From Sphingobacteriales bacterium (GTDB lineage: Bacteria; Bacteroidota; Bacteroidia; Sphingobacteriales; Sphingobacteriaceae), in NCBI GenBank assembly GCA_020058405.1, contig JAGVEE010000142.1, positions 1 through 5,393 of the forward strand: DNA of 5,393 nt, in the 5' to 3' direction. The notes beneath the pieces are model-generated. The model made no database searches. It was not told the origin of the DNA and saw nothing but the letters and a program-made list of their open reading frames with translations. Both the position numbers and the translations under genes were made by a program. Shown here in pieces: positions 1 to 5,393 of the stretch. Every line of letters begins with the position of its first letter. Positions within the stretch are counted from its first letter, which is position 1.

Positions 1-183
1 GAAATTGTGGGTAAAATGATTGCTCAGCGAACCGAAAAAATGTTCGTAAAACATAAAACCTTGTACTTAACCGTAAACTCCTCTATAATTGCCCAAGAAT
101 TACAAATGATGAAAGGCCTCATTATAAAGCGAGTAAACGAAGAAGCCGGCAAAGAGATTATTACTAATGTGCTAATTAGCTAA
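1..183 (+). CDS. DUF721 (DciA-like) protein, C-terminal part only
   Basis: An open frame runs from the first base to a TAA stop at 181-183, giving the last 60 residues of a protein whose start lies left of the window. The visible part reads EIVGKMIAQRTEKMFVKHKT, then LYLTVNSS, QELQMMK, IIKRVNEEAG and a short hydrophobic end. This follows the pattern of the small DUF721 proteins of Bacteroidota: 'vG..ia.hT..l.ik...Lyv.v.s..lr.EL...k..ii..iNe..G...i..i.i'. Members are about 95-100 residues long, so roughly the last 60% is present. DUF721 includes DciA, the replicative helicase loader of many bacteria without DnaC. Whether this short form does that job is inference. The gene converges on ndk, and its last codons and stop lie inside a palindrome (GCTAATTAGC, 171-180) belonging to the repeat cluster between the two genes. 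The family call rests on remembered sequence pattern. Confidence 0.72.
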   Translation, partial: EIVGKMIAQRTEKMFVKHKTLYLTVNSSIIAQELQMMKGLIIKRVNEEAGKEIITNVLIS

Positions 184-259
184 TGTGATAATATGCTAAT
201 TAAGGTACAGTGTTGCTCCATTAGCACACTAGCACACTAACCACTAGCACACTAACTAC
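164..259. repeat. TAGCACAC / GCTAAT repeat cluster between convergent genes
   Basis: The segment is built from short related units. TAGCACACTA occurs at 222-231, 230-239 and 245-254. The second and third belong to a 15-base tandem pair (230-244 and 245-259) differing at one base, and the last copy runs into the ndk stop codon. On the left, GCTAAT occurs at 171-176, 179-184 and 195-200, including the perfect palindrome GCTAATTAGC at 171-180. The two halves are inverted: 164-176 can pair with 220-232 with a single mismatch. The cluster overlaps the last codons of both neighbouring genes. It looks like a local intergenic expansion. Copies elsewhere in the genome cannot be seen from here. Confidence 0.75.
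209..230. terminator. Possible bidirectional terminator hairpin
   Basis: AGTGT-T-GCT at 209-217 pairs with AGCACACT at 223-230. This gives an 8-base-pair stem with one bulged T (214) and a 5-base loop CCATT. It sits between two convergent genes, where a hairpin working on both strands would be expected. There is no strong T run on either side, so intrinsic termination is uncertain. The alternative longer pairing 164-176 with 220-232 competes with it. Confidence 0.35.
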
Positions 260-675
260 GCTCTTTCAAACGCACTGAAGAAAAAGTTTCCTTCGATTTG
301 TGCATTTTCATCAGAATCTGAACCATGTACGGCGTTTGCATCAATAGATTTTGCAAATTTCTGACGGATGGTTCCAACTTCTGCTTTTTGAGGATCTGTA
401 GCTCCGATTAATTTACGGAAATCTTCAATTGCATTGTCTTTTTCCAAAATAGCTGCTACTATTGGTCCTGAGCTCATAAAGCTTACTAAATCTTTGAAAA
501 AAGGACGTTCGCGGTGGATATCATAAAATTGGCCAGCCATTTCTGAGCTTAATGAAGTGTACTTCATTGCTACAATTTTGAATCCAGCTTTCGTAATTTG
601 ATCGATAATAGCCCCGATGTGTCCGTTTGCCACAGCATCTGGCTTAATCATTGTAAATGTTCTGTTCGTTTGCAT
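256..675 (-). CDS. ndk: Nucleoside diphosphate kinase
   Basis: The enzyme transfers the gamma phosphate between nucleoside triphosphates and diphosphates through a phosphohistidine, balancing NTP and dNTP pools in the cytoplasm. The 139-residue protein has the usual length and is a single NDK domain. The start [10 protein letters not shown] carries Lys11, which contacts the phosphates. HRERPFF (54-60) is the nucleotide-binding helix region. IRQKFA (103-108) and NAVHGSDS (114-121) hold the phosphorylated His117, the same number as in several well-studied NDKs. The FFFSAFE end is also typical. The ATG at 675-673 is the only sensible start because the conserved domain begins within six residues. 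No Shine-Dalgarno is visible, only an A-rich leader AAAGAAATAAA. A TAnnTTTG -7 element lies about 20 bases upstream. It is transcribed away from nrnA and towards the DUF721 gene. The TAG stop overlaps the repeat cluster. No anomalies were seen. Confidence 0.98.
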   Translation of the reverse strand: MQTNRTFTMIKPDAVANGHIGAIIDQITKAGFKIVAMKYTSLSSEMAGQFYDIHRERPFFKDLVSFMSSGPIVAAILEKDNAIEDFRKLIGATDPQKAEVGTIRQKFAKSIDANAVHGSDSDENAQIEGNFFFSAFERA

Positions 676-695
676 TTTATTTCTTTAAATCGTCG

Positions 696-703
696 CAAAA
701 ATA
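696..703 (-). promoter_or_regulatory. Putative -7 promoter element for ndk
   Basis: On the - strand, 703-696 reads TATTTTTG, an exact match to the Bacteroidota -7 consensus TAnnTTTG. It ends 20 bases before the ndk ATG, which would give a leader of about 10-15 bases. No TTG is present at the usual 17-23 base spacing, so the -33 half is weak or absent. In AT-rich DNA such a match can occur by chance; the position is what supports it. Confidence 0.5.
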
Positions 704-723
704 AGAACAATTACGTAATAAGC

Positions 724-744
724 TAATTAACGAAAGGTTAATTA
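724..744. promoter_or_regulatory. Perfect palindrome between divergent promoters
   Basis: TAATTAAC (724-731) and GTTAATTA (737-744) are perfect inverted repeats separated by GAAAG. The palindrome lies between the two outward-facing -7 elements, about 21 bases from each, so it covers the upstream part of both promoters. This is the geometry of an operator for a dimeric regulator acting on both genes. The sequence is AT-rich, so chance is possible, and no regulator gene is visible in the window. Confidence 0.4.
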
Positions 745-765
745 AATAATTTGTTAAAAAAATGA

Positions 766-773
766 TAGTTTTG
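766..773 (+). promoter_or_regulatory. Putative -7 promoter element for the five-gene operon
   Basis: TAGTTTTG at 766-773 matches the Bacteroidota -7 consensus TAnnTTTG exactly and lies 14 bases before the ATG of the DHH phosphoesterase gene. The nearest upstream TTG (751-753) is only 12 bases away, shorter than the usual 17-23, so the -33 element is doubtful. Transcription would begin around 777-781, leaving a very short leader with no Shine-Dalgarno. Confidence 0.55.
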
Positions 774-787
774 TTCCTCTTATAAAA

Positions 788-1795
788 ATGATGAATTTAA
801 TAGAACTCCGCGAGGAATTAGCAGAAAGCAAAAAGATTGTAATTACCACACATCATAAACCGGATGGAGATGCTATGGGCTCATCTTTGGGGCTTTATCA
901 TTTTTTATGTTCATTGGGCCATGAAGTACATGTTGTTACCCCAACAGACTATCCTTATTTTTTACATTGGATGCCTGGGCACCCCGAGGTAATCGACTTT
1001 ACAAAAGATGCAGTAAAATCTGCAGACTTAGTGGCCGAAGCCGATTGGATTTTTTGTTTAGATTTTAATACACTTAGCAGGATAAATGAATTAGGCGAGT
1101 TAGTGCGTAATTCTAGTGCTAAAAAAGCAATGATCGACCATCATTTAGAACCCGAAGGATTTGAGGATTTTAGGTATTGGGATACCACCGCTTGTGCAGC
1201 TGCAGAAATGGTGTATCGTTTAATAGTTGAATTAGAACTAACAGATCATATAAATGTTGATGTTGCTACTTGTTTGTATACAGGAATAATGACCGACTCA
1301 GGTTCCTTCCGTTTTCCGAGTACAACTTCAAAGGTGCATCGCATAATTGCAGATTTAATTGATGCGGGTGCAAACAATTCGCACATACATGAATTAATAT
1401 ACGATACGAATTCTGAAAACAGGTTGAAGTTTTTAGGGCGAGTGTTAGGAGAGAGAATGACTGTTTTGCCAGAGTTTAATACTGCATATATTTCCATTGA
1501 ACAAGATTTGCTGAAACAATACCATATTGTTACCGGAGATACAGAAGGGATTGTGAATTATGCGTTATCAATACACGGAATAAAACTAGCGGTATTGGTA
1601 ATTGATAGAGGGGAGTTGCGTAAATTATCATTCAGATCAAAAGGTGAATTCCCAGCAAATGAAATTGCGAAAAAATATTTTGAAGGGGGAGGGCATAGAA
1701 ATGCTGCAGGTGGAGCTTCTAAAGAATCTTTAGAAAGCACTATAAATAAGTTTTTAGAAGTATTGCCAGAATATCAATATTTATTAACATTGTAA
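788..1795 (+). CDS. nrnA: DHH-family phosphoesterase, NrnA type (oligoribonuclease / pAp phosphatase)
   Basis: NrnA-type enzymes are cytoplasmic, Mn-dependent phosphoesterases. They degrade 2-5 nucleotide RNA fragments and dephosphorylate 3'-phosphoadenosine 5'-phosphate to AMP, replacing Orn and CysQ in bacteria that lack them. The 335-residue product has the full two-domain layout. The N-terminal DHH domain shows HHKPDGDAMGSS (22-33), DFN in the middle, DHH at 117-119, and TGIMTDSGSFRF (165-176) with a metal-binding Asp170. The C-terminal DHHA1 domain carries GGGHRNAAGG (300-309), which binds substrate. All the catalytic motifs are intact and the length is normal for the family. There are two adjacent ATG codons (788 and 791); the first is used here, but either could serve. 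The A-rich leader has no Shine-Dalgarno. It is the first gene of a probable operon, divergent from ndk and 19 bases before the first FKBP gene. The exact balance between nanoRNase and pAp phosphatase activity cannot be read from sequence; some family members handle cyclic-dinucleotide products instead. Confidence 0.88.
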   Translation: MMNLIELREELAESKKIVITTHHKPDGDAMGSSLGLYHFLCSLGHEVHVVTPTDYPYFLHWMPGHPEVIDFTKDAVKSADLVAEADWIFCLDFNTLSRINELGELVRNSSAKKAMIDHHLEPEGFEDFRYWDTTACAAAEMVYRLIVELELTDHINVDVATCLYTGIMTDSGSFRFPSTTSKVHRIIADLIDAGANNSHIHELIYDTNSENRLKFLGRVLGERMTVLPEFNTAYISIEQDLLKQYHIVTGDTEGIVNYALSIHGIKLAVLVIDRGELRKLSFRSKGEFPANEIAKKYFEGGGHRNAAGGASKESLESTINKFLEVLPEYQYLLTL

Positions 1796-1814
1796 CATAT
1801 AACACAAAATAAAA

Positions 1815-2678
1815 ATGACAAGAAGATTATTAATCGCGGCTGCTGTTGCAGTAACATTATTTCAAGCATGTTCGGATGGATTTAAAACATCTGATGATGG
1901 ATTGCAATATCAAATTCATACCGAAAATTCGGGTGAAAAAATTAAAGTAGGTGACGTTGTAACTTTACAAATGGTATATCGCACAGATTCTGACTCTGTA
2001 TTATTTGATACATACAAAATGGGGCAACCTGTTAAATTAATGGTTACAGAGCCAACATTTAGAGGCGACTTAATGAGCGGGTTGTCATTATTAAGCGAAA
2101 AAGATTCTGCAACATTTTTATTAAATGCAGATTCATTATTCGAAAAAACATTCAACTTTCCTCGTCCAGAATTTATTAGAGCAGGAAGTTATTTAACGTT
2201 TATAGTAAAGGTTGATAAAGTACAAAGCAAAGAACAATTAGAAACAGAAATGAAAGCCGAAGCAGAAAAGCAATCAGCTTTAGAATCTGTAAACATTGCT
2301 AAATACATTGCAGATAATAAACTTACCACTACAAAAACTGCGAGCGGTTTACAATATGTAATTACAAAACAAGGTGGTGCTGATAAAGCAGTTGCTGGTG
2401 ATACGGTTGTGGTTCATTACACAGGCAAATTATTAAACGGTAACAAATTTGATTCCTCGCTTGACAATGGTAAGCCAATTGAATTCCCAGTAGGTCAGGG
2501 TATGGTAATTAAAGGATGGGACGAAGCATTTACAACCCTTACCAAAGGAACTAAAGCTACGGTAATTATTCCATCAGCTTTAGGTTATGGCCCAAGTGCA
2601 GTAGGAAATGGTGCGATACCAGCTTTTTCTACCTTAGTATTTGATGTTGAATTTGTGAATATTAAAAAAGCTAAATAA
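1815..2678 (+). CDS. Two-domain FKBP-type peptidyl-prolyl isomerase, lipoprotein
   Basis: This is an exported prolyl isomerase/chaperone. The start MTRRLLIAAAVAVTLFQAC is a short lipoprotein signal peptide with the lipid-bearing Cys at residue 19. The lipobox FQAC is relaxed but acceptable for Bacteroidota. Residues about 26-137 form a degenerate FKBP-like domain: the DSVLFD segment aligns with the FDSS strand, but the pocket Trp is replaced (RGDLM, 83-87). A charged helical linker follows (about 138-170, ending KYIADNKLTTTKTASGL). The C-terminal FKBP domain (about 170-283) is canonical, with VHYTG (Tyr202), FDSS (Phe212, Asp213), VIKGW (Trp235), GYG (Tyr258) and LVFDVEF (Phe276), so it should be catalytic. 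Its stop overlaps the next gene as TAATG. Flavobacterial gldI, a gliding-motility lipoprotein, is also an FKBP-like lipoprotein and, as I recall, lies near a DHH gene. GldI is much shorter, so that name is not assigned. Confidence 0.9.
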   Translation: MTRRLLIAAAVAVTLFQACSDGFKTSDDGLQYQIHTENSGEKIKVGDVVTLQMVYRTDSDSVLFDTYKMGQPVKLMVTEPTFRGDLMSGLSLLSEKDSATFLLNADSLFEKTFNFPRPEFIRAGSYLTFIVKVDKVQSKEQLETEMKAEAEKQSALESVNIAKYIADNKLTTTKTASGLQYVITKQGGADKAVAGDTVVVHYTGKLLNGNKFDSSLDNGKPIEFPVGQGMVIKGWDEAFTTLTKGTKATVIIPSALGYGPSAVGNGAIPAFSTLVFDVEFVNIKKAK

Positions 2679-3532
2679 TGAGAAAATTAATTGGACTCGC
2701 AGTATTACTTTGCCTAAGCACTGTAGTATTTGCACAAAAAATAACTTACAAGAAAACGGACAAAGGCGTACGTTATTCGATTGTAAAAGCAAACAAAGGC
2801 GATAAAATTAAATTAGACGACATTGTTTTTTTACAAATTAGATATGCTACTGATAAAGATTCTGTATTGTTTGATAGCTGGAAAATGGGTGGCCCAATAC
2901 AATTAAAGGTTGCGAAGCCAAGTTTTAAAGGTGACTTAATGGATGCATTAACGGTATTAACTGCTGGTGATAGTGCGATGTTTTTATTTAGTGCAGACTC
3001 TATGTTTACCAAAACATTTAACATGCCATTGCCAGAATTTATTAAGCCAGGAACGGATTTAAAATTCACAGTAAAAGCAATCAGAATTACAAACGATGAA
3101 ACATTGAGAGCAGAAGAAATTAAAGTTGAAAAAGAAAAAAGTATGGAAGAAACTATTTTAATTGATAAATACATTGCCGATAATAAATTAACTCCTGTAA
3201 CTACACCATCAGGATTAAAATACGTAATGTATGCAGAAGGTACAGGAGCGAAAGCAGAAGCTGGTAAAACGGTACGTGTACATTATACAGGTAAATTATT
3301 AGACGGTACAAAATTCGATTCATCATTAGACCGTAACGATCCTATTGAATTTCAATTAGGAAAAGGAATGGTTATAAAAGGTTGGGACGAAGGAATTGCA
3401 TTATTAAAAGAAGGTGGAAAAGCTTTGTTGATAATCCCTTCTAACATTGCTTATGGCGCTAGAGGCGCAGGAGGAGTAATCCCTCCATTTGCACCATTAA
3501 CTTTCGAAGTAGAGTTAGTTAGTGTGCAATAA
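2678..3532 (+). CDS. Two-domain FKBP-type peptidyl-prolyl isomerase, secreted
   Basis: This is a close paralogue of the preceding gene and a probable periplasmic prolyl isomerase. The N-terminus MRKLIGLAVLLCLSTVVFAQ is a standard Sec signal peptide with likely cleavage after Ala19 (VFA|Q). Cys12 lies inside the hydrophobic core and is not a lipobox. Residues about 27-137 repeat the degenerate FKBP-like domain (DSVLFDSWKMG; KGDLM at 84-88 in place of the pocket Trp). A charged helix and KYIADNKL linker follow. The C-terminal FKBP domain keeps all pocket residues: VHYTG (Tyr203), FDSS (Phe213, Asp214), VIKGW (Trp236), AYG (Tyr259), GVIPPFAPL and FEVEL (Phe276). Many stretches are identical to the upstream copy, for example DSVLFD, KYIADNKL, VHYTGKLL, KFDSSLD and GMVIKGWDE, which points to tandem duplication. 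The ATG shares its A with the upstream TAA, suggesting translational coupling, and its own stop overlaps tatD in the same way. Confidence 0.9.
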   Translation: MRKLIGLAVLLCLSTVVFAQKITYKKTDKGVRYSIVKANKGDKIKLDDIVFLQIRYATDKDSVLFDSWKMGGPIQLKVAKPSFKGDLMDALTVLTAGDSAMFLFSADSMFTKTFNMPLPEFIKPGTDLKFTVKAIRITNDETLRAEEIKVEKEKSMEETILIDKYIADNKLTPVTTPSGLKYVMYAEGTGAKAEAGKTVRVHYTGKLLDGTKFDSSLDRNDPIEFQLGKGMVIKGWDEGIALLKEGGKALLIIPSNIAYGARGAGGVIPPFAPLTFEVELVSVQ

Positions 3533-4299
3533 TGTTTTTAGCAGATACACATACACATCTATACATCCCCGAAATGCGCGAGCAAATCGGGGCTATGATG
3601 CACCGAGCTCAACACAACAGAGTTCAAAAATTTTACCTCCCAAACATCGATTCTCAATCGGTACCTGATGTGTTTTCTCTTTGCGATTTATATCCAACAA
3701 CTTGTTTTCCAATGATGGGTTTACACCCATGTTCTGTGAACGAAAAATTTGAAGAAGAGCTTACTTTTATTCAGAATTATATTGATGAAAAAAGAGTAAT
3801 TGCCATTGGAGAAATTGGAATGGATTTGTATTGGGATAAAATTTTTATTGAAGAACAAAAACAAGCATTTAGAACTCAAATAAATTGGGCAAAAGCTCGC
3901 AAACTCCCAATTGTAATACATTGTAGAGATGCCTTCGATGAAATTTATGAAATTTTAGTAGCAGAGAAAGATGAATTACTGAAAGGGATTTTTCATTGCT
4001 TTAGCGGAACAGAAACACAAGCAAATAAAATTATTGAACTTGGATTTTATTTAGGAATAGGGGGAGTATTAACCTATAAAAATTCAGGATTAGCAGAAGC
4101 GATAAAGAACATCGATTTAAAACACATTGTACTCGAAACAGATTCGCCCTATTTAAGTCCAGTACCTCACCGAGGTAAACCGAATGAAAGCTCATACTTA
4201 TTACATGTTGCCGAAAAACTATCTGACGTAAAAAACTGCTCATTGGATGAAGTGGCCAAGATCACCAGTCAAAATGCAATTGCTATTTTTGGAGTGTAA
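3532..4299 (+). CDS. TatD-family metal-dependent hydrolase (putative DNase)
   Basis: TatD-family proteins are cytoplasmic TIM-barrel metal hydrolases of the amidohydrolase superfamily. Characterised members are 3'-5' exonucleases or DNases on single-stranded DNA and RNA, linked to repair of oxidative damage, and some act on D-aminoacyl-tRNA. The 255-residue length is normal. The metal ligands appear in order: DTHTHL (His7, His9), GEIGMDLY (Glu94), PIVIHCRD (His130), IFHCFSG (His155) and LETDSPYLSP (Asp204), followed by PHRGKPNES, the usual family signature. No signal peptide is present. The ATG overlaps the FKBP stop by one base (TAATG), so it is probably translated by coupling. The position directly after exported folding factors does not suggest a shared pathway. 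Despite the name, the family is not part of the Tat export machinery. The choice among TatD, YcfH (YcfD-like) and YjjV subgroups cannot be made from sequence reading alone, so no symbol is assigned. Confidence 0.92.
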   Translation: MFLADTHTHLYIPEMREQIGAMMHRAQHNRVQKFYLPNIDSQSVPDVFSLCDLYPTTCFPMMGLHPCSVNEKFEEELTFIQNYIDEKRVIAIGEIGMDLYWDKIFIEEQKQAFRTQINWAKARKLPIVIHCRDAFDEIYEILVAEKDELLKGIFHCFSGTETQANKIIELGFYLGIGGVLTYKNSGLAEAIKNIDLKHIVLETDSPYLSPVPHRGKPNESSYLLHVAEKLSDVKNCSLDEVAKITSQNAIAIFGV

Positions 4300-4315
4300 A
4301 TAATTATATTTATAA

Positions 4316-5335
4316 ATGGTAAAGATTCAAATAATATATACTGGTGGAACCATTGGGATGGTGCATGATGAAATTGGGCAATTGGTACCGTTTGATTTTG
4401 ATAACATTAAAAAAAATGTGCCGGAATTAAATCGTTTGGATTATCATTTAGATGTTATCTCTTTTAATCCCTTAATAGACTCATCAAACATGAGTCCGAA
4501 GGATTGGAAAAAAATAGCAGAATTAATTACAACTTCTTATTCTGATTACGATGGTTTTGTAATTTTACACGGCTCAGATACCATGGCTTACACAGCTTCT
4601 GCACTTGCATATATGTTTGAAAATCTTAGTAAACCGATTGTATTAACGGGTTCACAATTACCAATAGGAGAGATTAGAACTGATGCAAAAGAAAATTTAA
4701 TTACTGCTTTAGAAATTGCTGCGTCTAAAAATAACGATGGAACAGCTACCGTTCCGGAAGTTTGTATTTATTTTGATTACCATTTATTTAGAGGCTGCAG
4801 ATCAACAAAAATGCATGCTGATAAATTTGATGCGTTTAAAACCCCCAATTACCCAATACTTGCAGAAGCAGGGGTGGATATAAAATTTAACACAGATTAC
4901 ATTCGAACGATTTCAAAAGAAGCCTTAATTGCCCATACAAAATTTGAAGGAATAATAGCAAGTTTGAAATTATTTCCAGGTATTTCTGAAAAATATATGG
5001 AAGCAATACTTAGCACTCCAAAAATTGACGCAATTTTAATTGAAGGTTTTGGGGTAGGAAATACGAATACCGAACAATGGTTTATTGAATTACTGAAAAA
5101 AGCAACTTCTAATGGTTTGTTAATTTACGACATTACACAATGTGGTGGTGGAACCGTTCAGTTGGGCAGATATGAAACAAGTAAGCACTTATCTGAAATT
5201 GGTGTAATTTCTGGAATGGATATTACTTTTGAAGCTGCAATAACTAAATTAATGTTCCTCTTTGGTAACTATTCTGATAAAGTAATCATTAAACAAAAAC
5301 TTGCTGAAAATTTAAGAGGAGAAATAAGCAATTAA
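4316..5335 (+). CDS. ansA: Type I (cytoplasmic) L-asparaginase
   Basis: It hydrolyses L-asparagine to aspartate and ammonia. The 339-residue protein resembles Escherichia coli AnsA along its whole length and has no signal peptide, which supports the cytoplasmic type I form. YTGGTIGM (8-15) carries the nucleophilic Thr9. FVILHGSDTMAYTASAL holds the second catalytic pair, Ser87-Asp88. TGSQLPIGEIRTDAKEN follows. RSTKMHADKFDAF supplies the catalytic Lys165. The C-terminal domain has YGVGN-like GFGVGNT and ITQC (Cys276), and the protein ends with ENLRGE as in AnsA. The one oddity is HGSDT where the E. coli enzymes have HGTDT, so the second catalytic Thr is a Ser. This is conservative and may be usual in this lineage. 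The gene starts 16 bases after tatD behind a purely A/T leader without Shine-Dalgarno, and is probably the last gene of the operon within the window. Confidence 0.93.
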   Translation: MVKIQIIYTGGTIGMVHDEIGQLVPFDFDNIKKNVPELNRLDYHLDVISFNPLIDSSNMSPKDWKKIAELITTSYSDYDGFVILHGSDTMAYTASALAYMFENLSKPIVLTGSQLPIGEIRTDAKENLITALEIAASKNNDGTATVPEVCIYFDYHLFRGCRSTKMHADKFDAFKTPNYPILAEAGVDIKFNTDYIRTISKEALIAHTKFEGIIASLKLFPGISEKYMEAILSTPKIDAILIEGFGVGNTNTEQWFIELLKKATSNGLLIYDITQCGGGTVQLGRYETSKHLSEIGVISGMDITFEAAITKLMFLFGNYSDKVIIKQKLAENLRGEISN

Positions 5336-5343
5336 TTTAATTA

Positions 5344-5390
5344 TTTATTATTTTTAATATAATAAGCCTAGAATAAAAAATCTGTTTTTT
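5344..5390 (+). terminator. AT-rich segment with weak terminator-like hairpins
   Basis: Downstream of the asparaginase stop the DNA is almost pure A/T. TTATTA (5345-5350) can pair with TAATAA (5360-5365) across a nine-base loop. Further on, A6 (5375-5380), TCTG and T6 (5385-5390) form a symmetric A/T hairpin ending in a T run. Both stems are weak because they lack G-C pairs. Termination is plausible by position, but the operon may continue past the window. Confidence 0.25.
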
Positions 5391-5393
5391 GTA

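Noticed and set aside
164..259. Possible CRISPR array or attachment site
   Set aside because: Repeat units are only 8-15 bases, are directly abutted or overlapping, and have no unique spacers of regular length. No integrase, tRNA or cas gene is present.
751..753. TTG as the -33 element for the operon promoter
   Set aside because: Spacing to TAGTTTTG is only 12 bases, well below the usual 17-23, so it is not claimed as part of the promoter.
1246..1740. Antisense open frames of 83 and 60 codons within the DHH phosphoesterase gene
   Set aside because: Both lie opposite conserved catalytic motifs (including the DHHA1 GGGH region), show no domain features and have no upstream signals.
1916..2155. 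79-codon antisense open frame within the first FKBP gene
   Set aside because: It mirrors the position of the shadow in the paralogue (2773-3174), as expected from shared coding sequence on the + strand and not from a real gene.
2773..3174. 133-codon open frame on the - strand inside the second FKBP gene
   Set aside because: It lies wholly antisense to a gene with clear FKBP motifs, has no recognisable domain and has no promoter-like element or spacing of its own. AT-rich codon use on the + strand leaves such shadows.
3721..4243. Antisense open frames of 66 and 70 codons within the tatD gene
   Set aside because: They overlap the metal-ligand motifs of a full-length TatD protein and have low-complexity, Phe/Leu-rich translations typical of antisense reading of AT-rich genes.

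Overview
The window looks like chromosomal DNA of a low-GC member of the Bacteroidota. The base composition is clearly AT-rich. Start codons lie behind A-rich leaders without Shine-Dalgarno sequences. The only promoter-like signals found are two exact matches to the Bacteroidota -7 element TAnnTTTG. The gene content also fits: a short DUF721 protein next to ndk, followed by a DHH phosphoesterase and two exported FKBP-type prolyl isomerases. Genus cannot be decided from the sequence.

Layout. Bases 1-183 are the 3' end of a DUF721 (DciA-like) gene on the + strand. It converges on ndk (675-256, - strand). The short space between them, and the ends of both genes, are built from repeats of TAGCACAC and its inverse (GTGTGCTA/GCTAAT types) that can fold and probably separate the two transcripts. 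A 112-base divergent intergenic region (676-787) carries one outward-facing -7 element for ndk and one for the rightward genes, with a perfect 8-base-arm palindrome between them.

From 788 to 5335 five genes run on the + strand and are probably one operon: an NrnA-type DHH phosphoesterase, a lipoprotein FKBP, a second secreted FKBP, a TatD-family metal hydrolase, and a cytoplasmic type I asparaginase. Gaps are 19 bases, a 1-base TAATG overlap, another 1-base TAATG overlap, and 16 bases. The last 58 bases are very AT-rich with weak hairpins and may hold a terminator.

How the genes work together. Ndk balances nucleoside triphosphates, NrnA-type enzymes clear nanoRNA and pAp, and TatD enzymes are metal-dependent (deoxy)nucleases, so there is a nucleotide/nucleic-acid housekeeping theme. 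The two FKBPs act outside the cytoplasm as folding factors and look like a tandem duplication. Each has a degenerate N-terminal FKBP-like domain before a canonical catalytic one. Nothing in the window amounts to an undescribed system. The points most worth a second look are the paired two-domain FKBPs with different export signals, the intergenic palindrome and repeats, and the Ser-for-Thr change in the asparaginase active-site motif.
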